DNA from: Sipunculus nudus
Taxonomy: Eukaryota > Annelida > Sipuncula > Golfingiida > Sipunculidae
Assembly: GCA_026874595.1 (NCBI GenBank)
Contig: CM049317.1
Location: 24,828,401 to 24,892,400, forward strand
Reading direction: 5' to 3'
DNA length: 64,000 bases
In this document: positions 24,801 to 38,004 of the stretch, piece by piece
Layout of the letters: the number at the start of each line of letters is the position of its first letter
Numbering within the stretch: position 1 is the first letter of the stretch
Made by a program: the position numbers and the translations under genes
Notes under the pieces: generated by a model
Seen by the model: the letters and a program-made list of their open reading frames with translations, nothing else
What the model was told of the DNA's origin: nothing
Databases searched by the model: none

Positions 24801-27800
24801 CCTGCCATACTTACACACCTTTGTCTGGCCGCGAACCATGAAATCTGATCGCCGTTGCTCAGATACAAACAGTGACCGTCCATACTTGTGTAACTACAGG
24901 ACTGGCTATCTGATAAACAAATTAGACCAAAGTGTTGTATTATACCATCCAGGAATTCCCAGAAAATATGTATTTAAATCATTCAACTAGAAAATGTACG
25001 GATGACTGTATCCCCTGCCAAACAGGAATGTGAGAAATGTTTACACACACCATCACACACCCTCACAATCACAGAACTCACCGAAACCACTTTATCCAGG
25101 CTTAATCAGATAACCTTATCTGCTACCAATACGGAAAATGACTTATAAGATGCACCTACATCAACCAGCTTCAAAATGTCATGAACCATCCAAGACTGCA
25201 ATGTTATATCATCAAGAAAAACTTTTGGACAATACAGACAAGACTGTGTTCTTTCATACAGTGTGGCACAGGGTATCTTTTATATTTTGAGAAAAGTTAC
25301 AATTCTGCAATACAAAATATACTCACTGATTTCACAGATGTAATCAAAATTTTCGTTGCACTTTTCGTCGGCGAATTTGAAGTTATTAGCGGGCCAGTCG
25401 ATGACTCCGCAGTGTTGGTAGTTGTCCCAGTAGTTTGGCTGGTTGTAAGACCAGCTCCCGTATGCCCCTGTAACATAAAATTATACTGTCACATCGCTTC
25501 GTTTCCATAGTGCTCTTCGAAATTTCAGACAATTTGCTCAACGGGAGGACATTTTGAACCACCGACACTGGTGTAGTTAGTATAAGCTTGGATCTCGCTA
25601 ACAAAATGCCTTTGTCTACTGGGCAGCTGTGCCAGATATTTCATGAATCATGTAAAAGGTATGAACCAATCAACTGACGCGCGTATGCTCTCTGTACGAA
25701 TCAAGCAACTAAATATCTTTTTATTTCAGATCAGTGGTCTTGCAATGTCAGAACGTCATCAATATGACCACTTATACAAAGGTTTGTAAATATATCTGGT
25801 TTCCAGTGCACGTGTTTTTTTTTCTGTACATGACGGATTGTCAGTTTTGCCACCTGTGTATTCTTTACTTTTGTCACGTTGGATTTTATTTGAAGTACTG
25901 ATGTACTTCTCACAACATGCGGACTGGTTCATATTTCATGCTATTACCAGACCATGCCTTTTAGAGAGATTCCCTCCAGACGAAACGAGAGCCTTTCTTA
26001 TGGTGAGATGGTATGTAAGACAAATCCCTTAAGCTGGTGCCAACTGGAACCGAAGCAAGATTACATAATAACAATTATAATATCATACCACTTCTGTTTA
26101 TCTGAATCATCATAAAAACCTATGGGCAAACGACAAAGGTATGCAAGATTAAAGATAACTAATCAAGAAAATCATAAAAAAAACCGTCTGGTCATTCTTG
26201 TAAATTTTTTCAGCCCCCCGGGGAGCACACAACTCAAGCAGCCAGTGGGTTATTAAATATACATTTGCCAGCCGTCCGTTACCAGTACACGTTCACTAAT
26301 GGGTGGAGGAATATTTACTTTTTGGCAAAGACTGGCCAGGGGAATCGGCATGGAGACACGTGAACGGAATGGTACGCAAACATAAAACCTTGCGGTCACA
26401 AGTTCAGCGCCCTATCCATTATGCCACCAAGAGGCACAATATAAGCAGTAAGTTGGGGGACTTCAAACAGGAGAGTCAATCCGGTTAAATGGTGATGATT
26501 ATAAGGTCTCTTTAAATTACAACCAGATTAAGTTTTCAACCCAATTGCGTAAACGATTATGGTGTTGGTCCTTCACTTCGTCTTATTTCTAATGCTTCAT
26601 TGTCTTTGTGCATCGTTATACCAAACAACGATGGATCTTTTTAATATAAATTTTTTTATGGATGTAATCGCCTCCCATTTTTTAAATGCTCTCTTATCTA
26701 CTTCTTAATCTAAGTAATGTGCAGAGATCCGTTTCGGTGTAGTAATCGCTTCCTATCATCATTTTTTTGTATCCTGGTGTCACGCAGGCCCTGTGTCTAC
26801 TGCACCTGTGGGTAATAACACCGAGGACACCCCCCCACAGCCTTACCATTAAGCCTGCATGTGAAAATCTCAATGCCTTCGCTGAGATTTCAACTCACGG
26901 CCTCCCCGCTTTGAGTCCTGTGCTCTCCTCCTGAGCCACAGAAGCCGGTCAGATCTTGATGTTAGGTTACTTACCGTTAATTTTGTAAATAAAGCTCTTA
27001 TCCCAGGACCCACAGTACTTAGTCTGGTCCCCTGGACACTGGTCGGTGCATCCACTGGTCACGGTTTTTCCTTCGTACGAGTTGTAGCAATAGCAGTATG
27101 TGCCACCCTGTGATAAAAGAGTTAATACAGATCACGGTGCTCAATGTATACTAAATCAATGTTTAAGCTTGAAATCTCAGTTCAAGACCAAACCGTACAT
27201 ATCCACGGAGGAGGTCCTTGACAAAAGTCTAGTGCGACAATCGCTTATTATAATATAAATATCTGAGGGATACACAAGTACATTTGTACACAAAGTACTC
27301 GATTTTTTGTTAACTTCGCATTAATTGTAACAATAGCAGTATGTGCCACCCTGCAATAAAAGGTTAACACAGATCACGGGTGCTCAATGTATATAAAATT
27401 ATTTTTAAGGGTACAAGATTATCCTTCCCTTTATTATCATTCGCTTTTAGATTTGTTTCGTGCAAAATACGCCAGATTGGTAACACATTAATACAGAGTA
27501 ATAAACTTTTTCTGTCTTGATACCCAATCGTAGTATACCGACAGATGGTGCTGGATTAGCACCTATGAAAAATAATCTGAAATGTCTTTAATTTTATGAA
27601 GAAATCAGAAAAATGACCTCCGCCGCTAATGCCACACGTTCCCAACAGGTTCAAGAATATATCGTGCTTATCCGAGGCCTGGCCATAGAGGAGTTCAGTA
27701 AAAATAGGCACCGTCGATTATAATTTAGACATCTTATCGATGCATAAGTACATTAGTATACAAAGTTGTAACAGTAGTTGCATCCCTGTATTACAAAGGC

Positions 27801-30709
27801 AAATACAGATCACAGGTCACGATGCTCAATCGTAGGATTTTAAAGCTTAAACCTGATACACAACTGATACACAAATACACTGGTACACTAAGAGATGGTA
27901 AATATTTATTTTGTTTGAGTTTTAGCATAGCTGACGTGCAATCCTGCATTAAAAGGGTTAAAACAGATCACACTGGACAATATATACTGAATGGTTTTGA
28001 AGCTTATGATTAAAAGCAATAATTTGTGTGTCCCATATAGGGACCCCCTTCTGATGAGGGGAGCACTAATATTTTTAGTCTTTACTTGTCAGGAGTTAAT
28101 CGTCAATTTATATTTGGGAATATTAATGTTAAAGCTTGCTTTACGTTTGAAACGGCTTATTCGAGATGACCGCCTGTTAGGTTATGTAGCAGGAACAGGG
28201 GTCATTTTCATTTTCCCAGGTATATGTTATCGAAGCAATGAAACTCTCTTCATCTTGTCATCTTGTCAATTCTGTGTCAAATTACAACATAGAAAATATA
28301 GCTGTTGCACCCAAACTCGACCATAATCCCTACCCTCTCTGTCTCTGTTTCACTCAATGTGCATGGGTAGACCTTGGATTTTGGAAAAAAGGGTCCAAGC
28401 TAGGGATCTAATGAGAAATCCTTAAAAATGTCCTCGGGTATGGAAAGGGGGAGGGGGTCAAGGCAACACAAATTAGCTTGAAACCATTAAAAGGGTAGAG
28501 GCTAAAAAGGGGGGGGGGGATCCGGACCCCTTAGACCCTCCCCCTGGATCTGCTTCTGATGTGACAGTGTTTGACGAGTCTTGTTACATATTTTTAGTAT
28601 GTAAGTGGCTTGTTTCTTTGCGCCATGCATGACTGTGTGCCAATGTACGTCACCCTATTTGCACGGGCGTGTGGGTTATATGTAGCGTTATTTTGTGCTC
28701 GAATAAGTTTATGTCTGTCGACGTTTTTTTTTTATTATGCAGCATACTAAAATGTCGTTACATATAGCACATGCAACTTAAATGGCGTACCTCCTAATTT
28801 TGCGTACTACGCCAAAGGAGGTGGTGGTTGATATAAATCTTTGCCACATTTCTTTTTTTAATGCATTCTAACCCCCCCCCCCCCCCCGGCGTACATGAAG
28901 GTCTATATCATGAGGACAAATCGATGCATACAACCAATGGACGTTTGTATGAATTCTTACTGCATTCCGGATACTGGTCTAACTGAAAAATTCTGAATTA
29001 TTTGGTACCCAACATGAGAAAGTTGTGGTAGTACTTAGCTTGAGTATGATGCATGCATGAGGACGTGCTTATGAGCAATGGTGTCAATTTATCTTCAAGG
29101 GTTCAGGGCGGTCGACAAGCAGGCGCGGGAGGGTAATCAAAGGCGGGACAACTGCTTTATAAACATGTATATATATATATATATATATACTAAAATATTT
29201 ATATATATATCTAATTGTCTGTGTGTCACATTACAAATATATTGCAATTAAGTATAAGGTTAAATAAAAAGTATTATGTTTCAGTATAGGTTAATTCTAA
29301 TCCAGGTTTATAAATTAATATTTTATAGCATATTTCATGATGGGATGTTTACATTGACCATCCCTCCTTGCTCAAAAGTGGGGGGATGCATAGCCTCATC
29401 CCGCCTGAATTGACGCCCCTGCTTGTGAGTGTACGTTTGTGTGCGTCGGTGTGTGTGTTTTTGTGTCATGGTGTGTGTTTGAGTTTACCTGCACGGCGGC
29501 GTATTTGTAGCTGGCGTCTCTACACGCGCTTATACATCGCTCCGGTATGAGGTTTTCTATGTTTATCCCGTTGTTCCTATCAGCATTTGTTTTGGGATCC
29601 CTGAAACAACCTTGTGGTGAAATGTCTATATCGTCTGAAAAGAAAAAGGCAACATATCGTTATATAAAATTATCTAACAACATGTTAAGGTTTGGTTTAA
29701 ATGTGTCCTGATGCTTTTAAAGACAAATTTGTATTTTTTTTCATTGCACATATCCATATGTTCTCACCTCCGCGTTCCATATATGTATATTTGTCTCATA
29801 TATGTTAGCTGTATGTATCCAATACGATGACTTTATGTTAAAGGTACATTCACATTTTCAATAATATGTGCATTATGCCATTAGTATATTTTGAATGAAT
29901 ACAGAAGTTTACCAGCAAAACCATTTCAGCACACAGAATTGGTATCAATAATTCACTTGTTCGGTACGTTAATTGTTATAGTCCTGTGTGTAAGTAAAGA
30001 CCGACCACAAGACTAACAAGACAGACCGGAGGTTGTATCTTCCGCATGCGTGACAACTCCAGAAAAATAGAAGTAATGTGAAAGAAGAAACTCCCGGTTA
30101 GAAGCTTGGAACATCTTGATTGAATGAAGTTGCATGGCATAAAAACAGGCGGCGTGTGCGCAATTATTTTTTGCACCGCTGATTGCGCCCGAAATCTTTG
30201 TCCACTTGTGTACAGGCCTAGGCAGACAGTTTTTAGAACGAAATATTGAGGAAAAACACTATTTCTTCTGGTTTTCATACCGCCATATATGCATATGTCC
30301 CTTTAACTGTATATGATCCCCATAACACAAATTCCTGGTACTGTTAGATGTACCGTAAGAGGGTTTCGCGACATTATCAAATGCAAATTTAATCCAAGTA
30401 ACCAGTGCAAATGAATATGTACTCACAAATGTGTTTGCACTTGAATTATGTTTGGCTATCGTATAGCAATGTGTGTATTTGTGTGTACTGTAATGATCAG
30501 TATGCGGAGGTGCTGCGTACAAGAAGTCAGTGTAACGTTTTTTAACAATTTGTTGTGATTGTTTCTCTATATAGTGTTTTTGAACTTTATTTGGCTTCGT
30601 AATCAAATGTTTCAACTCTGCATATATATGCAAATGGGATATATTCAGTTGCAAATGTATTTTAACCCAAGCCTGTCAATACCATGTAAACCAGAACGAT
30701 AGAATATTT

Positions 30710-30753
<44 letters not shown>

Positions 30754-33700
30754 GTAGTAGTACATATATACAGACTTATTATTCCCTTGAATATTCATAT
30801 ATACACATTTTTTGCTTGATGAAAAACACTGGGGAGTGTAAGGCTGATTTTCGCTTAACTAGCCTATATAAAAACGTATGGAAATAAGTATCCAGAAGCC
30901 GACAATGAGTAGGGGTGAAGACAAATATATGTCCATTTCATCGTGACACATTCACACAAAAATAAACATGTGACCAAGCCGTCTGTCCACAGTGTAACAC
31001 ACACACGCACATCACGTGACTGCAAGCAGAAGGTGGGGAGGTTTTGCCAACCATTACCTTTATTAACTCCTCGTTCAGAATATAATATATTGGAGTGAGG
31101 GAGACCGAGAAAAAGGCGGGTTGAGCAAACCAGACGTAGGTCACGTGACACCCCTCGTGTCGTCTGCCCTGAATCGTCTGCCGTTGTTAAGGGATTTGAT
31201 GTCAAATCAATAATGTCTTCACTTGCTAGGTCAAGACCATGAGAAAGCTGTGACACATGACAGATGGAATTCTTGTCGTCAACACTCAATCACCGTTCAA
31301 GTGACATTACAGCTGAAGACGGGTGCATGGCATTGAGGTAGCACAATTTGCAAAAACACCTATAACTAAAATCAGTCCAAAAACGTTTTAAATCCATATA
31401 AGACCCATAAATTTGTTACAGTGATCCTTCCAATGGCATACCTATTGTTAAAACTTTCATTCATTTTCATATTTTATTTTAACATTTATTTTTTAAAACA
31501 GTTCGATATTTGAAGCACATAGTAACAACAAGCGTGTTTAAGCGGGTTAGTATTAATCTCCATAACAATATATCAATGCGTGTTTTTTTTTTCTCTATCA
31601 TTTTTTCATTCTCTACCTTTAAACTGAAATTTTGATTTTAATTTAAACAAACATTTCATATTTTATTTTTCAACAAGGACAGTAGAGGAAATCCAAGAAC
31701 ACTTTTAGATATTGTGAGGTAGTTAAACATTAGTCCACTCAAAAAAAAAAGACGCTTACTGTTACTTGGTGCTTAAAATAGTGTACATTTTTTTATTTTA
31801 GATAATCATGTTAAAATAAGAAGTTCAATAATAGGCATACCATAGTAAAGAAAACTGTACCCGGTTTCATATAATGCATACTTTATTGGAATATTATAAA
31901 GCTTCAGATTGATTATGGATATAGGGGGTTCTGCCGGTTGAGCTTACTGCAGACTCAGATGATTTCGTGGTCATAATTCCTTGGATTTCATTTGTTCACA
32001 ATTCCAAAGGACCCCATGGACTTTCTAATCACCTGCATGGGGGTCCATTGAAGACAAACATGCCTTCAATAGCATAATGGTCCAAATTCTGCATAAAAGA
32101 ATGTGTTAATTTCACAGGTTATCGTCGGTTTTTTTATTGAATACAAACAGTTTACACAAACATTTTACAATGTTGAATACAACACCTTACACAAACATCA
32201 ATACAATGCTGGATTCAACACATTGACCTTTATAACAGAAATACATCAGAACTGAAACAAATGCATTTATAAGCAAGAGACAATCTTGCACAATTACAAA
32301 ATACATGTAGGTGTAGTGATATTTACATTATGAGACAAATTTCAGCGACATATTGTGTATTTTCGGGAGGTATAAATTACATCTTGAATGGTTACCTTTC
32401 AAGTTTGAAAGTGTGTGCGTCAACCATCGAGCTTAGCATGGTCTCTAAATATAAAGACTAAATAGCATTAAAAGAATTACATGTCATATTTAATGAAAAT
32501 GATAATTGTATGCCGTACTCTAAAGTTAATTTAAATTACATGAATCAGTATTTTCTACAAAAAGGTCGATTCGACTTTTTTACGTGTTCTTGTGAGCAAT
32601 ATTTCTTTCTTTGGTGTATATCTGTTCAACATAGACTTTGTAATTAGTGAAGTTTGGCCTTATTTCTTTACATTTACACACACATATATATATATATATA
32701 TTTATCTTTTAAATAATAATATAAGCATATTGATACGATGGTTGTTAGTATTGTTAAAAATATAAGATAGTTTACTGAAAACATTTTCTGTCACCGGAAC
32801 GTGTTTACTTTTTAACCAATTTTTCATTTGAATAAAAATGGGTTGTATTTCCAACCAATTATAAAACATATGTATGATTGTTTCGTTCTCTATTTTACAA
32901 AGTGAGCAGAGCTAACTGCTTGCTTTCCCTATTTTCAATAACAGTGAATTGAAAGTTATTGTCCTGTGAATCAGTTTAAATTAAAACATTCTTAATATTT
33001 CTGATATTGTGATGTTTTTAATATTTTTAAAGGTTTCATATATAAAATCTTGACAGTTGCACTGCATGTCCCTAGTCCATTTATCAATAGTTTTAAAAGG
33101 TCAAGTGCAGACAAATTTTACTATATCTTTGTAAATCTTTTGTGTAACTTTCTTATTGTTCATGATTATATCCATATTTGTTTTATCTGGAATGTAATTA
33201 TGTGTATTATTACATATTTTAACTAAGTTACTCGAATTGTGTCAATTATACTTAAATACTGCATTCGCTGTATTTGAACCTATTTTGTCAGTTATGTATG
33301 TGACAGGAATGTGTATTGTCTATCCTTATTCTTTATAATATCATATTATTTTCTGACACCAGCATTATACAGTTTTTACTGTATACCGTTTTCTTATCTA
33401 TTTTTATATATGATTTATAAAACAACTCTTGACCAGACTCTAAACCCAGAATATTTTAAAAGCTTCGATTTTAGATTTAAGGTGGATCATATCAAGTCCT
33501 CCTTTTTCAATAGGTGCTATAAGTATGCTTCGTTTAATCTTGTATTGTTTACCCCAAATAAATTACAGGAAGTACCTGTAGTGCATATATTGTGACAGAA
33601 TAAGTGTTTTTAAAATAGCAATTTTTCCAGATGATGACATTCCTCTGTTTGTCCATATATTTATTATTCTTTTAATATTACTGAGTATTTCTTTATGGTT

Positions 33701-36700
33701 AATATCGTTCATCTTTCTCCAATCAGGATGAATATATACCGAAAATCGTAATTGGCTCATTACATCAATGAAGACCTAGTCTAATATTTTCTTTTTCATT
33801 AGCTAAAGGTGTCATTGGAACCAATACAGTTTATCTACATTTACTTTTAGTCCAGATATTTGTTCAAATTATCTAAATATTCCGATTAGTTCTTTAATAG
33901 ACTCGTTTCCACCAGTTAGAGTTACAACTGTATCATCAGCGTACTGTATAAATTTATGTTCTACTCCCCGAATGTTTACATCTTTGATTTTAGAATTGTT
34001 TCTTATTTTAATAGCTAACTTTCCGAGGCTAGAACAAACAAGCAAATTCGTGGAATTAATGTCCCCCGCTTTGGGATCTTGTTTTTTTTCATGCTTGATA
34101 AAGGACGGACAGACATAGTGATAGACAGACAGAGTGACAGACAGAAGCCAGACACTCCAAAACTAATCCCAACAAAAGTAAGCAGGAGAGAAATCACTGA
34201 CCAAACCTTGAATGAAATAGGATAATATTTAGGAAAGTTATCGCACGGAAATGAAAATCTGACGGACTGACAAACAGAGTGACAGACAGACAGACAGAAA
34301 AACCCAAATCAATGTCCCCCGCATCCGCTGAGCGGGGGACAATAAACATGGTGGCAAGGGACAGCTCTGTCAACACCAGGATTTATACTAAAGCAAGCAT
34401 ATATAGTTGCCCATCCTCTGTTTGTAACACAGCTTTTTTATGTTTGTATAAAGCATCTGAATCCATTTTTCTAAACCTGGTCCAAAAGTTAACAGCTATA
34501 GTGTATTCTGAATATGGGTCCATTCCAAAAATCAAAAGCTTTTTCAAAATTAATTGACAATAGGTAGCTTTTTACTTTATGTTTGTTTGAATGTGCAAGT
34601 AATCGTCGCTTTTTTCAATATTAAATGTCTTCCCAGAGTGCCAATTTTCCAATGAATTCAGAACACAGGTTTGATAAGTAATGTTTAACGGTTGTAAAAG
34701 TCGCCCATTTAGTACATGAGACGGTAGTTTAGGCCTACTCCGTGCATACATTGTCGCAATGTGGGTTAAACGCTTTAATAATTGATTTACGACGCTTTAT
34801 TGTAGGCGTATTCTCTTACATAAACAAAGTCTGATAAATAATATTTTTTTTATTAAATATCAGAAAATATCCTAAAATAATTTAAGACTTCAACCCGCCC
34901 ATTACGACTTTGTGTTGTTCTCTTAATAATAAATGGGACAGCTTCCATGCAACACCGCAGAGAAACGTGTATTCCGTATAATGGTTGAGCCTCTTCAGCT
35001 CAATATGTCCCGGTCCATGTGAAGTAACGAAAGAGCGCCTCAACATAAGCGAGAAAATTACTACTGTCAGCGTTTTTGTCACACTACATAGCGGGACTTG
35101 GCTTCATGCCGAGCCACTTGTGGAGTCAATACTGAAGAATATAATGCATACACAGCTGCGAGTCGGTAAAAAAGCTGGGGGCCATATATTGATCTGACAC
35201 ACCTGTATTTAAAGGGACAATAACCACTAAAATGCAAGGGCCACAACCCTGCCCCGCTGCTCTGTAATTTCAGCCTCGAGGCCGCCTAGCGTTTGCAAAT
35301 TTGATTAACCATAATGCGCTTCTAAGAGGGTCCTCCACACGAATTCCAAAACAAGCGGGATTCAAAGTCAGAAGCGGATCCGGGGGGGTCCAGGGGGTCC
35401 GGACCCCCCCCCCCCCTTTTTTTTTACCCGAAGCAACCTTTTTTAAGGGGTTTTAGACGTAATTTTGCGGCCTGGACCCCCCCTTTTCCAGACGTGATGA
35501 CCTTTTTTATTAGGATTTTCATTAGTCCTCCTGGGTTGGACCCCCCCCCCCCCCTTTTCCTAAATCCTGGATCCGCCCCTGAAAGTGATCATCTGACATA
35601 AACCGATACAGAAAATGTGTCCATGCTTCATTTGTAATGACAAGGTGTTTTAAAGGAAACGAAGAGTAAAATGTTTAAATTAAAACGCACTGGGCTCCTG
35701 CCTAAACGGTTCTGCTTCTGCTGCAAGGTACCACCATAGTGCGTGGCCCACCTGTGTTTATTGGATTTTTTATTGCAACCGTTTCTTTTATTGTATAAGT
35801 TTTGCATTTGCTGAAGCCTAAAGAACTGCCCTGGGGCCTGTTACAATCATGTCGTACTGGACATAAGCCTAGTTGCGAGTTTAAATACCTTTGTTACATT
35901 TGTGACGTCATAATGGTAATTACAGTGACGTACAGATGCCACTGGGCTTGAATCACCTTTTTTTTTAAAAAAAAAACACATCCCTGGCCGATGGGGTCAG
36001 AAGGCGTTGCCATAGTGGTGAAACGTCGATTCAACTGACTGTCTTTTCCCTTAGTTAAGAAGATACAAAATTGTTTATTACATCTTTATGCGATATGATA
36101 TAATTTTGGTGTAGCGAATATAGTGGGATGAGTAAAACGGGGAAAACTATTTGTACGGACCAACAAAATTACGATATTGTGTATAGTTAAAATGTACTGA
36201 AGTAATTTAAAACCATAAATAGAAGTCAACATCCGTTGAGTGGAGCAATCATGTGTCTAAAATCTGGAAGCCGGATACAGTCCATTATATGCTAAAAAAT
36301 GCCTTTAGGGACTCTTTCATACCCAGTTTAGTGTATTTGTTCATTGCGTTGGTACCATATTAATATTTACTTTCTAGGAATTAACCATTTACTTTTTTAC
36401 ACAAAATTATTTTTCTTGGTTGCGCCACATTTCATTTGTTTGACACTCAGATTTCTTTATGCACTAAATATTATCATATATTGTTCCCTGTCCGGCATAT
36501 TACGCAATATCAAAAGCACGCCGGATCAGCCAAGAATGACCTTCTCAGCCAACATTGTAAACCACAAAGGTTTCATGCCCGTTCTTACATACACACACGG
36601 GTAGTAATAAGAGTGTCATATTAACTAAACTGTGTAAGAGACACGATGCCGGCAACCAGTTTAAATGTTGTTGAATTTTCGAGGAATTTCCATCTTTTTC

Positions 36701-37514
36701 CCGATTTTATATAGCATTTTTGAAAGATCAAATGAACAAGAGCACTGCAAATGGTGAATAATCCGCACGTCGCAGATCTTTTGACCTCTGACCTCATTAA
36801 ATATGCGTACATTTTGCTGTGAATGTATAATACAGGTGAAAAACTGTTTTGGTTAATTTCCACGAGTTTCATGAAAATCCATCAGATTTTTTATAAGTTA
36901 CCACGGCGCCACCAAAGTCTGGTGATCTATGACCTAATTAAATATGCATGGATTTGCCGGGAATCGAACTCAGATGAGATAATATATTGATTAACTTTTC
37001 TTTTGAATGTCACCATAACCCATTATATTCCTGGTAAATTATCCCGGCAACACAAACTTAACGGACGGACAACGGTCGGACCGACGGACCAGCGGGTATA
37101 CCATAATGCATCCCGTCAAAGCCGGACGTAAAGAAATAAAATAATAAAAAAAAGAAAATTATAAATTGCTAACTCAAGGAATATATTAAACACAAACCAG
37201 GTGCATACTAACCTTGTATAAATCTCCAAGGACCTGCGACTTCTTGACCTCCGACCCAGACTTCATTGGTCGCCTCATTAGCCATAATAGTGTTTAACGT
37301 GTCCTGTAAACTGGCGGAGGTCACGGCCAAGAGGTCACCGCCGGCGTCTTTACATGTTTCTGAGGCAGTGACCCAGTCTGTTGATGATTTCGTCAGTGTG
37401 ATACATAAATACCCGGACTGTACCCCAGCTGTACAAGGAATGGTCTGTCCTGAAAAACAAAAAGAAAAGACGAATTAACATCACGAGATGTCAATGATGA
37501 TCTCTTTCTGTCTC

Positions 37515-37607
<93 letters not shown>

Positions 37608-37952
37608 TCGGTGTTATGCCTTCCAACGGAACTTCGAAAATGTGATCGTATTTTGTTTGTCACCCGTCTGTCGAGTCTTCTCAGTAAAGGAACATTTATC
37701 TTATGTCATCTTGAGGATACAATCTAACATATACGGTCTGGTGAAAGCTTAAGACTGATTGGCAGTACCAATACTTAAATGATTAGGTCAGATGGAGGAA
37801 AATCGTATTTTCTGCTCTGTAATAGCTTAATCATATATATCTACCAAATAAAAAAGAAACCTCGATATTATAACCACCAAAGGGACTTCGATAACGTGCT
37901 CGTATTTTTAGGTGGTGCTAAAATGAGGTGGTCGTTTTGCATAAATTTACTG

Positions 37953-38004
<52 letters not shown>

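Larger units (their letters stand above)
14234..26974 (-). other. Introns 11 to 4 of the receptor gene
   Basis: Introns at 14234-15946, 16073-17441, 17517-19811, 19926-21908, 22167-23056, 23204-24675, 24910-25326 and 25468-26974 alternate with exons 11 to 4. Apart from the repeats listed separately they hold AT-rich unique sequence. I looked for additional lectin or stalk exons and saw none that fit phase and splice signals. Confidence 0.55.
27108..37212 (-). other. Introns 3 and 2 of the receptor gene
   Basis: Intron 3 (27108-29488) carries decayed partial duplicates of exon 4's 5' end and a G-rich MITE. Intron 2 (29635-37212) carries the degraded LINE, a GACA-rich repeat zone and another G-rich MITE. 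No second half of lectin domain 1 was seen in intron 2. Confidence 0.55.

Noticed and set aside
26340-26418. Functional tRNA gene
   Set aside because: Only a tRNA-like 5' half with an A box is visible; no B box, T arm or acceptor stem closes the structure.
30864-31289. 141-residue minus-strand open frame, the longest in the window
   Set aside because: It lies in intron 2. I checked it as the missing second half of lectin domain 1, but it lacks the W..C......C.....C spacing and has no recognisable family motif.
34110-34300. CRISPR-like array of GACA repeats
   Set aside because: It is low-complexity tetranucleotide repetition with no regular spacers, in a eukaryotic intron.
34882-35082. Minus-strand frame tested as a possible alternative lectin second half
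   Set aside because: It has none of the QP., W.D, C or YxC signature positions.
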